This document shows, piece after piece, positions 8,557 to 17,187 of a stretch of 23,609 nt of DNA. This DNA is from UBA3537 sp045561735 (GTDB lineage: Bacteria; Bacteroidota; Bacteroidia; Flavobacteriales; Flavobacteriaceae), in NCBI GenBank assembly GCA_045561735.1, contig JBJKXC010000032.1, forward strand, positions 1 through 23,609, read 5' to 3'. The notes beneath the pieces are model-generated. The model did no database searches and had not been told where the DNA came from. It saw nothing but the letters and a program-made list of their open reading frames with translations. The position numbers and the translations under genes were made by a program. The first letter of the stretch is position 1. Each line of letters starts with the position of its first letter.

Positions 8557-10913
8557 TGGCGAATGAGCATAATCTTTAAAACTTTGGTTTCCAAATTATC
8601 CAAATCGGAAATAAGTACTACATAAACTCCAGAGGCGACGGTGCGATTGGCTAAGTTTTTACCGTTCCAATAAGCCGTTCCTCCATCAATTTCTAAGTTA
8701 TAGCCTTTGAAGCGTAAATTGGTATTGGACTGAGCTTCGGCCACTAAATTTCCCGTAACATCTGTTATTTTAATATTGATATTGTCGCTCAGGTTTTTGA
8801 TCTTTACTTTATCAATAGTCAAATTAAATCCTGGCCTTACGGGGTTGGGGTAAACATAGGCATCATCAAGCGAGTTTGAGGGGCTCGATCCTCCGGCATT
8901 GAAAGCAACCAAGCCCCTATTGGTGCCAAAATAAATTTTTCCATTATTTTCATTTTGAACCATTGTTGTGACAGTATTTGAGGGAAGTGGAGAATTATCT
9001 TCGGTAAAATGATAAATCGTGTTTTGCCCATCTGCGCTTAAATAAAAAACCCCCGAATCTGCAGTTGATACCCATTTATTGTTAGATCCATCAACAATTA
9101 TCTTGGTTATGAACTGTAGCTCCAAGAGTTCTTTGGGAAGCCCATCTTCCAAAATAATAATTGGCGATGTTGTCAAAACTTCTTCTGTGAAAAAATTACT
9201 AATGTTGTATAAAACTCTCAACCCTTTGTAGGTGCCAATCCAAAGGACATTGTTTTTATCAAAGGCCAGTGCCTTTATATAATCCGAAGGAAGGTTTGCG
9301 GTATCTTCACCTGATAATGCTCTTAAAGAAGATGTCCCCTGATTGATGTCATAGCCTATTAGTCCAAAAAAATAGGAACCAATAAATATTTTGCCCTGAT
9401 TTACAATGATATCAGAAAAGCCTAAATTATCAATGGGGTCAGGGATGAGTGAAGTAAAATCATAGGAATTCCACTGCCCGTTAGAATATTTATTTAAAGG
9501 CTTTTCAACTCTACCGTTAAGAACCCATAAATTCCCGGAGTCATCAAATGTGTTTGTCAATATCAGGTTGTATGTGTTAACAAATTGACCTAATGTGCTA
9601 TTTGTGGAGTTAAAAAGAGGTCCAATACCTTCTGAGCTGAATTTTATAAGACCGCTGTAATAAGACCCCACATAAAAAACAGATGTATCAAACGGATCAA
9701 CGGACATATGCGATAAATAGTAAGGCTCTTGAACTTGTGCACTAATGGTGTCATAGGGAATATTTTGCCATTCATTATTGATATAACGGCTAATCCCTGT
9801 GCGTTTCATGCCCCCTGAGAAATTATAAAACTGAGAATATCCGCCGGATAAAACCCAAAGGTTTTGATTAAATTCTTCTATCGAAAAAATATTATTGAGG
9901 AGTGGGCCATCGGGGTGAATTTCTTCAAAAACACCACCATTAGACAAATTAGTTTTAAGAACCCCAAAACCAGATTTACCTAATGTTACATTATTTTTTG
10001 TTCCTATAAAAATTTGGTTCTCGTTAATAATTGAACACGACAATAGTCCTTGGTATTCAGTGGGGAGCGATAGTGCGCTTATCAAATTAAAATTTGTGTC
10101 GTAAATCTTAAGTGAAGCTTCTGAAGTCGTAACAAAATAGTGATTAGAGAAATACACATCAACAGGTGGTTCAGAGTTGGCAACGAGCTGGGTCAGTGAA
10201 TTATTATCATTCAGCCTGAAAGTAATTCCAGCATTTGATGTGACAATTAATTGATCTTCATTGGATGCTAAAAAAACAAAATCGCCAGAAACAGTACTAA
10301 ACCACTGCTGGTAATCAATTAAATTGGGATTACTTAATGCTATAGATTTTATCCCTTCATTATTGCCGCAATTGGCATAAATTGTATTGTTGTAAACTGC
10401 CGTTTGTTCGACTGGTATTTGATTGCCAAAATTTCCTATGTAAAAGGTGTCTCCAAATTCTAAGTTGTCGAGCTTATAAACTGATATTCCATAGTTTGTT
10501 GAAATGTAGAGGTCATCTTGGTGCTCATAAAAGTGGTTGATTTGTTTATTTTCAGGTGGGATTGTTGCTTTATTGATAATATCTACAACTCTTAATACCT
10601 CTTGAGTTGTTTCATTAAAAATTTCTATCAAGCCATTTTCGTAGCCGATAATCAATAATTGATAATTGGTGCTGTAATGAAATGTTGAAATAATATCCCC
10701 AGTCAATCCGTCAATTGTGGTAATGGTTTGTATTTCTTGAGTTTGTACGTCATAAGAAAAGATTGAATTATCTGCCGTGGCATAAATTTTATCATTTGCA
10801 TAGATAATTTCAGAAATATTCAAATACGAGAAATACCCTTCCCATGATTGAGAATAGCTAAATATTTTAAAAAATAGCAAAACGACAACTAAATATTTTC
10901 TTGAATTCTTCAA
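8553..10913 (-). CDS. porZ: PorZ-like T9SS beta-propeller protein with type IX sorting domain
   Basis: A large secreted or surface protein matching PorZ, a component of the type IX secretion system attachment complex that processes cargo carrying a C-terminal sorting domain. I place the start at the TTG at 10913-10911: no methionine occurs in frame until far inside the protein, and this TTG gives a good signal peptide (KNSRKYLVVVLLFFKIFSYSQS) and 786 residues, close to known PorZ size. The body consists of two-component-regulator-type propeller blades (for example LPSDYIKALAFDKNNVLWIGTYKGL and LPSNTVTTMVQNENNGKIYFGTNRGL). The last ~104 residues form a sorting-domain-like beta-sandwich (YVYPNPVRPGF, ITDVTGNLV, ASGVYVVLI, TKVLKIMLI). 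An open frame extends upstream into the acyltransferase gene to a TTG at 11054, but that N-terminus is not signal-like. It is coupled to recO by an ATGA overlap. Confidence 0.85.
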   Translation of the reverse strand: MKNSRKYLVVVLLFFKIFSYSQSWEGYFSYLNISEIIYANDKIYATADNSIFSYDVQTQEIQTITTIDGLTGDIISTFHYSTNYQLLIIGYENGLIEIFNETTQEVLRVVDIINKATIPPENKQINHFYEHQDDLYISTNYGISVYKLDNLEFGDTFYIGNFGNQIPVEQTAVYNNTIYANCGNNEGIKSIALSNPNLIDYQQWFSTVSGDFVFLASNEDQLIVTSNAGITFRLNDNNSLTQLVANSEPPVDVYFSNHYFVTTSEASLKIYDTNFNLISALSLPTEYQGLLSCSIINENQIFIGTKNNVTLGKSGFGVLKTNLSNGGVFEEIHPDGPLLNNIFSIEEFNQNLWVLSGGYSQFYNFSGGMKRTGISRYINNEWQNIPYDTISAQVQEPYYLSHMSVDPFDTSVFYVGSYYSGLIKFSSEGIGPLFNSTNSTLGQFVNTYNLILTNTFDDSGNLWVLNGRVEKPLNKYSNGQWNSYDFTSLIPDPIDNLGFSDIIVNQGKIFIGSYFFGLIGYDINQGTSSLRALSGEDTANLPSDYIKALAFDKNNVLWIGTYKGLRVLYNISNFFTEEVLTTSPIIILEDGLPKELLELQFITKIIVDGSNNKWVSTADSGVFYLSADGQNTIYHFTEDNSPLPSNTVTTMVQNENNGKIYFGTNRGLVAFNAGGSSPSNSLDDAYVYPNPVRPGFNLTIDKVKIKNLSDNINIKITDVTGNLVAEAQSNTNLRFKGYNLEIDGGTAYWNGKNLANRTVASGVYVVLISDLDNLETKVLKIMLIRQ

Positions 10914-10920
10914 CAATAAT

Positions 10921-11973
10921 TTATTTTGAATATTTGAAACTTGATTTAAAAATTTGTTTGTGCCTATTGCGACGGCTTGGTTGTAGGAAAGGCAATTCAA
11001 TAAAAACCCAGGACAAAACAGCCAAAAATAACACCAAAATCGTTGTGCAAACAAACATTAACAATGGAGAATACATCATGAACAGCCCCAAGGCAACAAA
11101 AACTTGAATTACCGGAAAATGAAAGATGTATATCCCGTAGGTGAAATCTCCATATTTGCCAAAGTTATTAAAAATCCGAAGCGTATATGCCAAATAATAC
11201 ACCATAAAACCGTAGCTAATGGGTTTTAAAAATTGAAGACTAAAAACATATTGTTCAATAGTAAAAAGAAATAAGGCTGGAAGAATAATATAGTGTTTCC
11301 ACTTGAAGAAAAAATCAAATTTTTTGTAAAATAATATACCAACTGCAAAAAAGGCATAGGCGCCTGGAAGCTGTTTGGCAATCCTATAATTATCCTGGAA
11401 AAGAAAATAATTAAAATAAATGATTGACAAGAGATATAATGCCGTCAAAAGGATATAAAAATTAATTTTAAAGCGTCTGAAAATCCAATACAAAATTGGT
11501 AGAGAAATATAAAATGCTTCCTCTATTTTAATGGTCCACAAGGCTCCATTTACAACACATGTTTTCTGAGATTCAAAGACACCAGGCAAACAGGGTTCAA
11601 AATAATTTTGAAATGTTAGGTTCGCAACTAAATATCTATAAAATTGCGGGTTAAAAAAATATTCTGAAATTGTAGCTTTAGAAATAATAAATAAAAAAAA
11701 GGCGCAAAGAAAGATTACAAAAAAATAAGCCGGGAAAATCCGTTTAATTCTTCTAAAAAAATAATCTTTGGTATTTGAGCTATTTTCAAAACTTTTAGCT
11801 ACCAAAAATCCACTGATTACAAAAAATCCTGAAATAGCCAATGGGGTGTTAAAAAGCTTCTTAAGTGGCTGTATTACCTCGAACTGACTCAATTCTATAA
11901 AGTGAGCAATCGCTACTGTTGTTGCAAAAACAATTCTCAGAAAATCGAAATTATTAATATTAATATTGCTCAA
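10921..11973 (-). CDS. Acyltransferase 3 (OafA/NodX-type) membrane protein
   Basis: A 350-residue polytopic membrane acyltransferase of the family that O-acetylates or otherwise acylates surface polysaccharides and lipids. The N-terminus carries the family hallmark FDFLR followed by R13-x10-H24, then a helix and the RRIKRIFPAYFFVIF motif; about ten hydrophobic segments follow. The only start I find is TTG at 11973, since an in-frame TGA lies three codons upstream. Its stop is 7 nt before the proposed porZ start. It looks more A/T-rich than its neighbours, and a surface-polysaccharide enzyme next to porZ is not an obvious partner, so it may be a recent insertion; that is an impression by eye. 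The substrate is unknown. Confidence 0.85.
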   Translation of the reverse strand: MSNININNFDFLRIVFATTVAIAHFIELSQFEVIQPLKKLFNTPLAISGFFVISGFLVAKSFENSSNTKDYFFRRIKRIFPAYFFVIFLCAFFLFIISKATISEYFFNPQFYRYLVANLTFQNYFEPCLPGVFESQKTCVVNGALWTIKIEEAFYISLPILYWIFRRFKINFYILLTALYLLSIIYFNYFLFQDNYRIAKQLPGAYAFFAVGILFYKKFDFFFKWKHYIILPALFLFTIEQYVFSLQFLKPISYGFMVYYLAYTLRIFNNFGKYGDFTYGIYIFHFPVIQVFVALGLFMMYSPLLMFVCTTILVLFLAVLSWVFIELPFLQPSRRNRHKQIFKSSFKYSK

Positions 11974-11988
11974 AACCGATCATTTCAT

Positions 11989-11996
11989 CAAATATA
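11989..11996 (-). promoter_or_regulatory. Possible -7 element (TATATTTG) for the acyltransferase-porZ block
   Basis: On the minus strand TATATTTG fits the Bacteroidota TAnnTTTG -7 consensus exactly and lies 15 nt before the TTG start of the acyltransferase gene. An upstream TTTG exists but is only 14 nt away rather than about 19, so the -33 assignment is weak. Confidence 0.35.
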
Positions 11997-12035
11997 TTTA
12001 TAACTAACGACAAAATCTGCCATTATTATATATAA

Positions 12036-12065
12036 ACAAAAAAAGCTGCTGTAGGACAGTAGCTT
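12036..12065 (-). terminator. Rho-independent terminator of gdhA
   Basis: Minus-strand hairpin with arms at 12065-12056 and 12052-12043 (AAGCTACTGT pairing with ACAGCAGCTT, with one non-Watson-Crick position) around a 3-nt loop, followed by a run of seven T including the last stem bases. It lies 25 nt after the gdhA stop and separates gdhA from the acyltransferase gene. Confidence 0.85.
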
Positions 12066-12089
12066 ATTCTAATTTTTAAAATAGGGTGA

Positions 12090-13457
12090 TCAAACAACCC
12101 CTTGAGCTAGCATGGCATCGGCAACCTTAACAAAACCAGCAATATTGGCGCCTTTGACATAATCAACATAGCCTGTTTTTTCATCTTTACCGTAAGCAAT
12201 GCATTTATCGTGAATGTTCCCCATGATTTCTTTAAGTTTTTCATCAACCTCCTCACGTGACCAGTTAAATCGCAGTGAATTCTGTGTCATTTCCAAACCC
12301 GATGTTGCAACACCACCAGCATTGGATGCTTTTCCTGGCGCAAATAATATTCTTTCTTTATGAAAAATGGCAATAGCCTCTTTGGTAGAGGGCATATTTG
12401 CCCCTTCGCTTACGCAAATACAGCCATTTTTTAGAAGTGTTTCTGCGGCTGAACCACTCAATTCATTTTGAGTTGCACAAGGCATTGCAATGTCACAGGC
12501 TTGTTCCCAGGGCTTTCTATGTTCAAAAAATTGGGCATTGGCATAATTGTCAACATAAGCACTGATGCGGCCACGTTTGTTGTTCTTTAGGTCCATAACA
12601 AAAGCTAATTTTTCCCTATTAATGCCATCTGAGTCTAAAATATATCCGGAAGAATCTGAAAGTGTAATGACTTTTCCACCAAGTTGAATAATTTTTTCTG
12701 CAGCATACTGGGCGACATTTCCAGACCCTGAAATACACACCGTTTTTCCTTTGATACTATCCCCCTTAGTTTGGAGCATTTTTTCTGCGAAATAAACCGT
12801 ACCATAACCTGTAGCCTCAGGTCGAATTAAAGAGCCTCCCCAGGTCATACCTTTACCAGTCAAAACGCCTGTGAATTCATTTTGTAATTTTTTATACATC
12901 CCAAATAAAAAGCCAATTTCTCGACCGCCAACACCGATATCTCCAGCTGGCACATCGGTGTTTGGCCCAATGTGACGAAATAATTCACTCATAAAGGCAT
13001 GGCAAAAGCGCATAATCTCATTTTCGCTTTTTCCTTTAGGGTCGAAATCGCTTCCTCCTTTGCCGCCCCCCATTGGAAGAGTTGTCAAACTATTTTTAAA
13101 GACTTGTTCAAAGGCCAAGAACTTTAAAATACTCATGTTTACTGACGGGTGAAAGCGTAATCCTCCTTTATATGGGCCTATGGCAGAATTCATCTGAACA
13201 CGGTAACCTCTATTAACTTGTATTTCTCCAACGTCATCTACCCAATTGACTCTAAACATGATGGCACGCTCTGGCTCAACCATGCGGAGTAAAATATTCT
13301 TTCCGTGATAAATATCATTTTGAATGATATAGGGAATAACGGTTTCTGCAACTTCTTCTACAGCTTGTAGAAATTCAGGCTCATGGCCATTTCTTTGACG
13401 AACTAAATCTAAAAATCTATTTACTTTGATTTTTATTTCATTGGATTTTAAAATCAT
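12090..13457 (-). CDS. gdhA: NADP-type glutamate dehydrogenase
   Basis: A 455-residue hexameric-type glutamate dehydrogenase that interconverts 2-oxoglutarate plus ammonium and glutamate, here most likely in the assimilatory direction. Diagnostic stretches are GPYKGGLRFHPSVN with K97 (substrate binding), LPMGGGKGGSDFDPKGKS with the catalytic lysine K133 (equivalent to K128 of E. coli GdhA), VPAGDIGVGGREIGF, and the Rossmann motif SGSGNVAQYAAEKI. The segment after the second strand reads SDSSGYI, as in NADP-preferring enzymes (family knowledge). Length matches the ~450-residue GdhA class. It is monocistronic, with a promoter candidate just upstream and a strong hairpin terminator downstream. 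Confidence 0.95.
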   Translation of the reverse strand: MILKSNEIKIKVNRFLDLVRQRNGHEPEFLQAVEEVAETVIPYIIQNDIYHGKNILLRMVEPERAIMFRVNWVDDVGEIQVNRGYRVQMNSAIGPYKGGLRFHPSVNMSILKFLAFEQVFKNSLTTLPMGGGKGGSDFDPKGKSENEIMRFCHAFMSELFRHIGPNTDVPAGDIGVGGREIGFLFGMYKKLQNEFTGVLTGKGMTWGGSLIRPEATGYGTVYFAEKMLQTKGDSIKGKTVCISGSGNVAQYAAEKIIQLGGKVITLSDSSGYILDSDGINREKLAFVMDLKNNKRGRISAYVDNYANAQFFEHRKPWEQACDIAMPCATQNELSGSAAETLLKNGCICVSEGANMPSTKEAIAIFHKERILFAPGKASNAGGVATSGLEMTQNSLRFNWSREEVDEKLKEIMGNIHDKCIAYGKDEKTGYVDYVKGANIAGFVKVADAMLAQGVV

Positions 13458-13477
13458 AAATACTTTAATTTGTAGTA

Positions 13478-13485
13478 CAAATATA
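13478..13485 (-). promoter_or_regulatory. Candidate -7 promoter element for gdhA
   Basis: TATATTTG on the minus strand matches TAnnTTTG exactly and ends 20 nt before the gdhA ATG, predicting a very short leader. No good TTTG lies at the expected -33 distance, so this is only partly supported. The rest of the 120-nt A/T-rich gap up to 13577 shows nothing I can assign. Confidence 0.45.
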
Positions 13486-13577
13486 TAATTTCTTAAAAAA
13501 AGAATTGAAAAAAATATATTTCGTAATTTTCAAACGCTTTAAGACCCTTTTTTTACGAATAATTTAAAAATCGTGCT

Positions 13578-14720
13578 TTAGCTTTCTAGTGCTTGTTTTA
13601 AATCGTCTATCAAATCATCGGCGTCTTCAATGCCAACACTTAATCGAATCAAGGAATCTACAACCCCTGTTTTTTCACGAACTTCCTTTGGAATGCTGGC
13701 ATGCGTCATACTGGCTGGGTGTCCTGCCAATGATTCAACACCGCCCAAAGATTCTGCTAAAGTGAAGACCTTTAATCGCTCTACAACTTTAATGGTATTT
13801 TCATAATTATTCCCCTTAGTGGTAAAGGACAACATCCCACCAAAATCATTCATTTGATCTACTGCAATTTCGTGGTTTGGGTGCGTGACCAATCCAGGCC
13901 AATATACTTTTTTAACTTTTGGATGTTGTTGTAGAAATGTAGCAACAGCCCTTCCATTATCACAATGGCGTTGCATACGTACGTGTAAAGTTTTGATTCC
14001 TCTTAGTACCAAAAAACTATCCTGTGGCCCACAAATAGCCCCACTTGCATTTTGAATAAAATACAATTGATCGGCCAGTGACTTTTCCTTGACGGCCAGC
14101 GCACCCATTACAACATCACTATGGCCACCCAGGTATTTAGTAGCAGAATGCATCACAATATCCGCCCCCAAGTCCAAGGGTTGTTGTAAATAAGGGGTAG
14201 CAAAAGTATTATCAACCGCCAGAAGAATAGCATGCTTTTTAGCAATCGTAGATACCGCTTTGATGTCAATGATATTTAACATGGGATTAGTAGGTGTTTC
14301 GACCCATATCAATTTAGTTTTAGGCGTGATGTGCTGCTCAATTTGATCAGCATTTTGCATACCAATGAAGTGGAATTTGATTTGAAATTTTTCAAAAACT
14401 TTGGTGAACAATCGGTAGGTTCCGCCGTACAAATCATTGGTAGAGACTACCTCGTCTCCAGGGTTTAGCAATTTAATCACTGCATCAATTGCTGCCAGCC
14501 CAGACCCAAAAGCCAGCCCATAATGACCATTTTCAATACTTGCAAATGATTTTTCAAGCAAATCCCTGGTGGGGTTATGGGTGCGAGAATATTCATAGCC
14601 TTTGTGTCCACCAGGTGTGGTTTGTGCATAGGTAGAAGTTTGATAGATTGGTGGCATAACCGAGCCGTAGGCTTTGTCAGGTGATTGGCCGCCGTGAATA
14701 GTTTTTGTGTTAAATTTCAT
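13578..14720 (-). CDS. Trans-sulfuration PLP enzyme (cystathionine gamma-synthase/lyase type)
   Basis: A 380-residue member of the Cys/Met-metabolism PLP family. I chose the ATG at 14720 because MKFNTKTIHGGQSPD is the classical N-terminus; the open frame to 14867 would overlap the divergent gene. Family motifs are PPIYQTSTYAQ, GYEYSRTHNPTRDLLE, the cofactor-binding region FGSGLAAIDAV, VETPTNPMLNIID, the DNTFATPY aspartate that contacts the pyridine nitrogen, the cofactor lysine K195 in HSATKYLGGHSDV, and SLGGVESLAGHPASMTHAS near the end. The family includes MetB (cystathionine gamma-synthase) and cystathionine gamma-lyase. I cannot separate these by sequence with confidence, so no gene symbol is given. 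The role is cysteine/methionine interconversion in the cytoplasm. Confidence 0.92.
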   Translation of the reverse strand: MKFNTKTIHGGQSPDKAYGSVMPPIYQTSTYAQTTPGGHKGYEYSRTHNPTRDLLEKSFASIENGHYGLAFGSGLAAIDAVIKLLNPGDEVVSTNDLYGGTYRLFTKVFEKFQIKFHFIGMQNADQIEQHITPKTKLIWVETPTNPMLNIIDIKAVSTIAKKHAILLAVDNTFATPYLQQPLDLGADIVMHSATKYLGGHSDVVMGALAVKEKSLADQLYFIQNASGAICGPQDSFLVLRGIKTLHVRMQRHCDNGRAVATFLQQHPKVKKVYWPGLVTHPNHEIAVDQMNDFGGMLSFTTKGNNYENTIKVVERLKVFTLAESLGGVESLAGHPASMTHASIPKEVREKTGVVDSLIRLSVGIEDADDLIDDLKQALES

Positions 14721-14783
14721 TAGTAAATTAATTACTGGTTTGTTAAGAAATGATTTTCTTTGTAAAAATAACGAATCTAACCT

Positions 14784-15140
14784 ATGAAAAAAATCTATTA
14801 CCTTAAAACTTGCAGCACTTGCCAGCGCATTATTAAGGCACTTAGCCTCTCCAAGGATTTTAAGCATCAGGACCTCAAAACAACGCCAATTTCATCATCC
14901 GATTTAGAAGTGCTCAAATCCTTATCTGGGAGCTTTGAATCGCTGTTCAATAAAAGGGCAAAGCTGTACAAAGAAAGGATGCTTAAAAATAAAATGTTGC
15001 AAGAAGCCGATTACCGCCAATATATTTTAGAACACTACACTTTTTTAAAACGTCCCGTCCTTGTCATTGAAGACAAAATTTTTGTGGGAAACAGTCCCAA
15101 AACTATAGCAGAAGCAAAATTAGTATTGACCAATGCATAA
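14784..15140 (+). CDS. ArsC/Spx-family thioredoxin-fold protein
   Basis: A 118-residue protein of the arsenate reductase/Spx/YffB superfamily. The N-terminus MKKIYYLKTCSTCQR places a CxxC pair at C10 and C13. Further family features are the LFNKR segment and the late FLKRPVLVIEDKIFVG strand, in which the Arg-Pro pair is conserved. It may act as a thiol-dependent reductase or as a regulator; the CxxC is more like Spx/MgsR than classical ArsC. No arsenic-resistance gene is nearby, so I do not call it an arsenate reductase. It is divergent from the trans-sulfuration gene across 63 nt and overlaps the next gene by 8 nt, suggesting an operon with the transporter and the acyltransferase. Confidence 0.8.
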   Translation: MKKIYYLKTCSTCQRIIKALSLSKDFKHQDLKTTPISSSDLEVLKSLSGSFESLFNKRAKLYKERMLKNKMLQEADYRQYILEHYTFLKRPVLVIEDKIFVGNSPKTIAEAKLVLTNA

Positions 15141-16026
15141 TCGAAAAACTGCCCTTATCGCACTTACCCTGGTTCAATTATTTTATGGTTTGACTTTTAC
15201 ATTTGCCAACGATGTAATTGTGGGGGGGCACATCAAACCTTTTGGTTTTATCTTAATAAGGGTTGTCTGTGGAGGAATGCTTTTTTGGCTTTTTGGACTT
15301 GCCGTTCCCACTAAAAGAATTGACTCGAAAGATTTTCCTAAGTTAATTGCAGCAGCATTTTTTGGAGTGGCGCTTAATATGTTGGCATTTTTCAAAGGAT
15401 TGGAATACACAACGCCCATCAATGGTGCTGTCATTATGATTACAACACCCATCATCGTTCTGGTTCTATCGTTAATTTTTCTTAAAGAACCCATAAAAAA
15501 AATAAAGGTCTATGGAATTGCCTTGGGGCTTTCTGGAGCATTAGTTTTAAGTCTTTATGGCGAATCATCTGAGAATGGTGCCAATATTTTGCTAGGCAAT
15601 TTTCTGGTTTTTGTAAATGCAAGCTCTTATAGCTACTATTTAATTCTAATCAAAAAATTAACTGCAAAATACCACCCCTATGATTTTATAAAATGGTTAT
15701 TCTTGTTTGGGGCGCTTATGGTGTTGCCTTTTGGTTTTTATGAAGTTGCTGCGGTGCAGTGGAAAACGTTACCGAATTATATTTGGTTTTCAGTATTCTT
15801 TGTGGTTGTATTTGCAACCTTTGGCACCTACCTGCTCAACCCTTTGGCGTTGTATAGATTAAAAGCCACAACAGTCAGCACTTTTATTTACCTTCAACCC
15901 ATTTTTGCAGGACTTTTTGCTGTTTCCATGGGCAGTGACCAATTAGACTTAGTCAAAATATCTGCCACTATTTTAATTTTTATTGGTGTATATTTAGTAT
16001 CTAAAAATAACCGCCTTGACCACTGA
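15133..16026 (+). CDS. EamA-family (DMT superfamily) transporter
   Basis: A 297-residue inner-membrane protein with about ten hydrophobic segments in two repeated EamA halves (roughly residues 8-140 and 150-290). The conserved ends of the halves are visible: TPIIVLVLSLIFLKEPIKKIKVYGIALGLSGALVL in the first, and TVSTFIYLQPIFAGLFAVSMG...KISATILIFIGVYLVS in the second. The family exports or exchanges small metabolites such as amino acids; the substrate here is unknown. It overlaps the gene before it by 8 nt and the gene after it by 11 nt, so the three are probably translated from one message. Confidence 0.9.
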   Translation: MHNRKTALIALTLVQLFYGLTFTFANDVIVGGHIKPFGFILIRVVCGGMLFWLFGLAVPTKRIDSKDFPKLIAAAFFGVALNMLAFFKGLEYTTPINGAVIMITTPIIVLVLSLIFLKEPIKKIKVYGIALGLSGALVLSLYGESSENGANILLGNFLVFVNASSYSYYLILIKKLTAKYHPYDFIKWLFLFGALMVLPFGFYEVAAVQWKTLPNYIWFSVFFVVVFATFGTYLLNPLALYRLKATTVSTFIYLQPIFAGLFAVSMGSDQLDLVKISATILIFIGVYLVSKNNRLDH

Positions 16027-17143
16027 AATACATACATCTATTGACGCTGTTGATCCCTCTTTTTTGAAAGACATTAATCCTCAAAAAAATGTATACTTTT
16101 CAAAAACATTGCTTCATAGTTTTGAAGTCTCAAACCCCAAAATTGATATGCAGTATGTTTGTGTTTCAGACAATAATAAACCCCAAGCGTTGGCGTTGAT
16201 TCAAATTATTGAATTAAGCTTGGATGTGATTTTAAAGAATATCAAAGCATCTGCTTTTTCACGTTGGCTTCTAAGCCTATTGTTTTGGAAAGATCATATT
16301 AAAATTATGTTTTGTGGAAATGTATTTTTAAGTGGGGAATACGCTATTGGGTTTTCTAAAGACGCTGACCGAAAGAAAGTTGTAAATCAAATTGGGCGTG
16401 CCTTAAACGCTGTTTCGAAAACCGTAAAATCTCTTCACGCTATTTTCATCAAAGATTTTGAAAAAAAGGCATTGGATTATTCACAAGGTTTTGAACCCTA
16501 TGGGTTTACCAATATTCAAGTAGAGCCTAATATGCTGATACATCTAAAGCCAGATTGGAAAAGTTTTGAGGATTATAAAAATGCGCTTAAATCAAAATTC
16601 CGTGTCAAAGCCAATAAAGCCGACTCTAAAAGCCAGTCGCTTGAAAGTCGATTCATGTCAAAAGAGGACATTGAAGGCGCTCAAAAAGCCTTACAAGATT
16701 TATATCAAAACACGATTGACAACGCCAACTTCAATGCCCAAGTACTCAACTTAGACACCTATGTTGAGCTAAAGCGTTTTTATAAAGATGATTTTATAGT
16801 AAAAGGCTATTTCTTAAATGGTGAAATTGTCGGATTTCTATCCGCCTTAAAAAATAAGACACATTTAGATGCACATTTTATTGGACTGAACTACAGTTTA
16901 AATAAAACCCATGCCATATACCCCAGAATTCTAAATGATTATGTAAGAATCGGCATTGAAAATAAAGTTGCTATCATTAATTTGGGGAGAACTGCATCAG
17001 AGATAAAAACTAGCATAGGTGCATTTCCTCTGGAGCTGAGCTGTTATATCAAACATAAAAGTAAGTTCATAAACGTGTTTGTACGTCCATTTTTTAAGAG
17101 AATTCAAATCAAAAGCTTCAAACAGCATAGCCCTTTTAAATAG
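16016..17143 (+). CDS. GNAT/FemAB-like acyltransferase
   Basis: A 375-residue cytoplasmic protein that I recognise only at superfamily level, as a GNAT-fold/FemAB-like acyltransferase. Supporting stretches are LKPDWKSFEDYKNALKSKFRVKANKA (the family 'S..R..I.KA' region), FIVKGYFLNGEIVGFLSALKNKTHLDAHFIGLNY, and AIINLGRTASEIKTSIGA, which resembles the late signature of BioF2-like acetyltransferases. The start is a TTG at 16016 inside the EamA gene (11 nt overlap). No ATG is available near the N-terminus and an in-frame TAG lies seven codons upstream. Substrate and role are unknown. Confidence 0.68.
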   Translation: MTTEIHTSIDAVDPSFLKDINPQKNVYFSKTLLHSFEVSNPKIDMQYVCVSDNNKPQALALIQIIELSLDVILKNIKASAFSRWLLSLLFWKDHIKIMFCGNVFLSGEYAIGFSKDADRKKVVNQIGRALNAVSKTVKSLHAIFIKDFEKKALDYSQGFEPYGFTNIQVEPNMLIHLKPDWKSFEDYKNALKSKFRVKANKADSKSQSLESRFMSKEDIEGAQKALQDLYQNTIDNANFNAQVLNLDTYVELKRFYKDDFIVKGYFLNGEIVGFLSALKNKTHLDAHFIGLNYSLNKTHAIYPRILNDYVRIGIENKVAIINLGRTASEIKTSIGAFPLELSCYIKHKSKFINVFVRPFFKRIQIKSFKQHSPFK

Positions 17144-17165
17144 TAATCGCTTTTCAGTATCTTTG
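17135..17165 (+). promoter_or_regulatory. Promoter of the yicC-gmk-nadD-dus operon
   Basis: TTTA at 17135-17138 (one mismatch to the -33 TTTG), a 19-nt spacer, then TATCTTTG at 17158-17165, an exact match to the Bacteroidota -7 consensus TAnnTTTG. Transcription would start near 17172, about 16 nt before the yicC ATG. The -33 element overlaps the end of the preceding gene. Confidence 0.65.
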
Positions 17166-17187
17166 AACCAAATTTTAAGTCTGCAAA

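Noticed and set aside
10914..11054. PorZ start at TTG 11054 inside the acyltransferase gene
   Set aside because: The extra 47 residues lie in the coding region of the neighbour and do not resemble a signal peptide; the TTG at 10913 fits better.
14721..14867. N-terminal extension of the trans-sulfuration enzyme
   Set aside because: It would overlap the divergent ArsC/Spx-like gene, and the family N-terminus begins at 14720.
14784..15140. Arsenate reductase as a specific function
   Set aside because: Only the superfamily fold and a CxxC are supported; no ars genes are adjacent.
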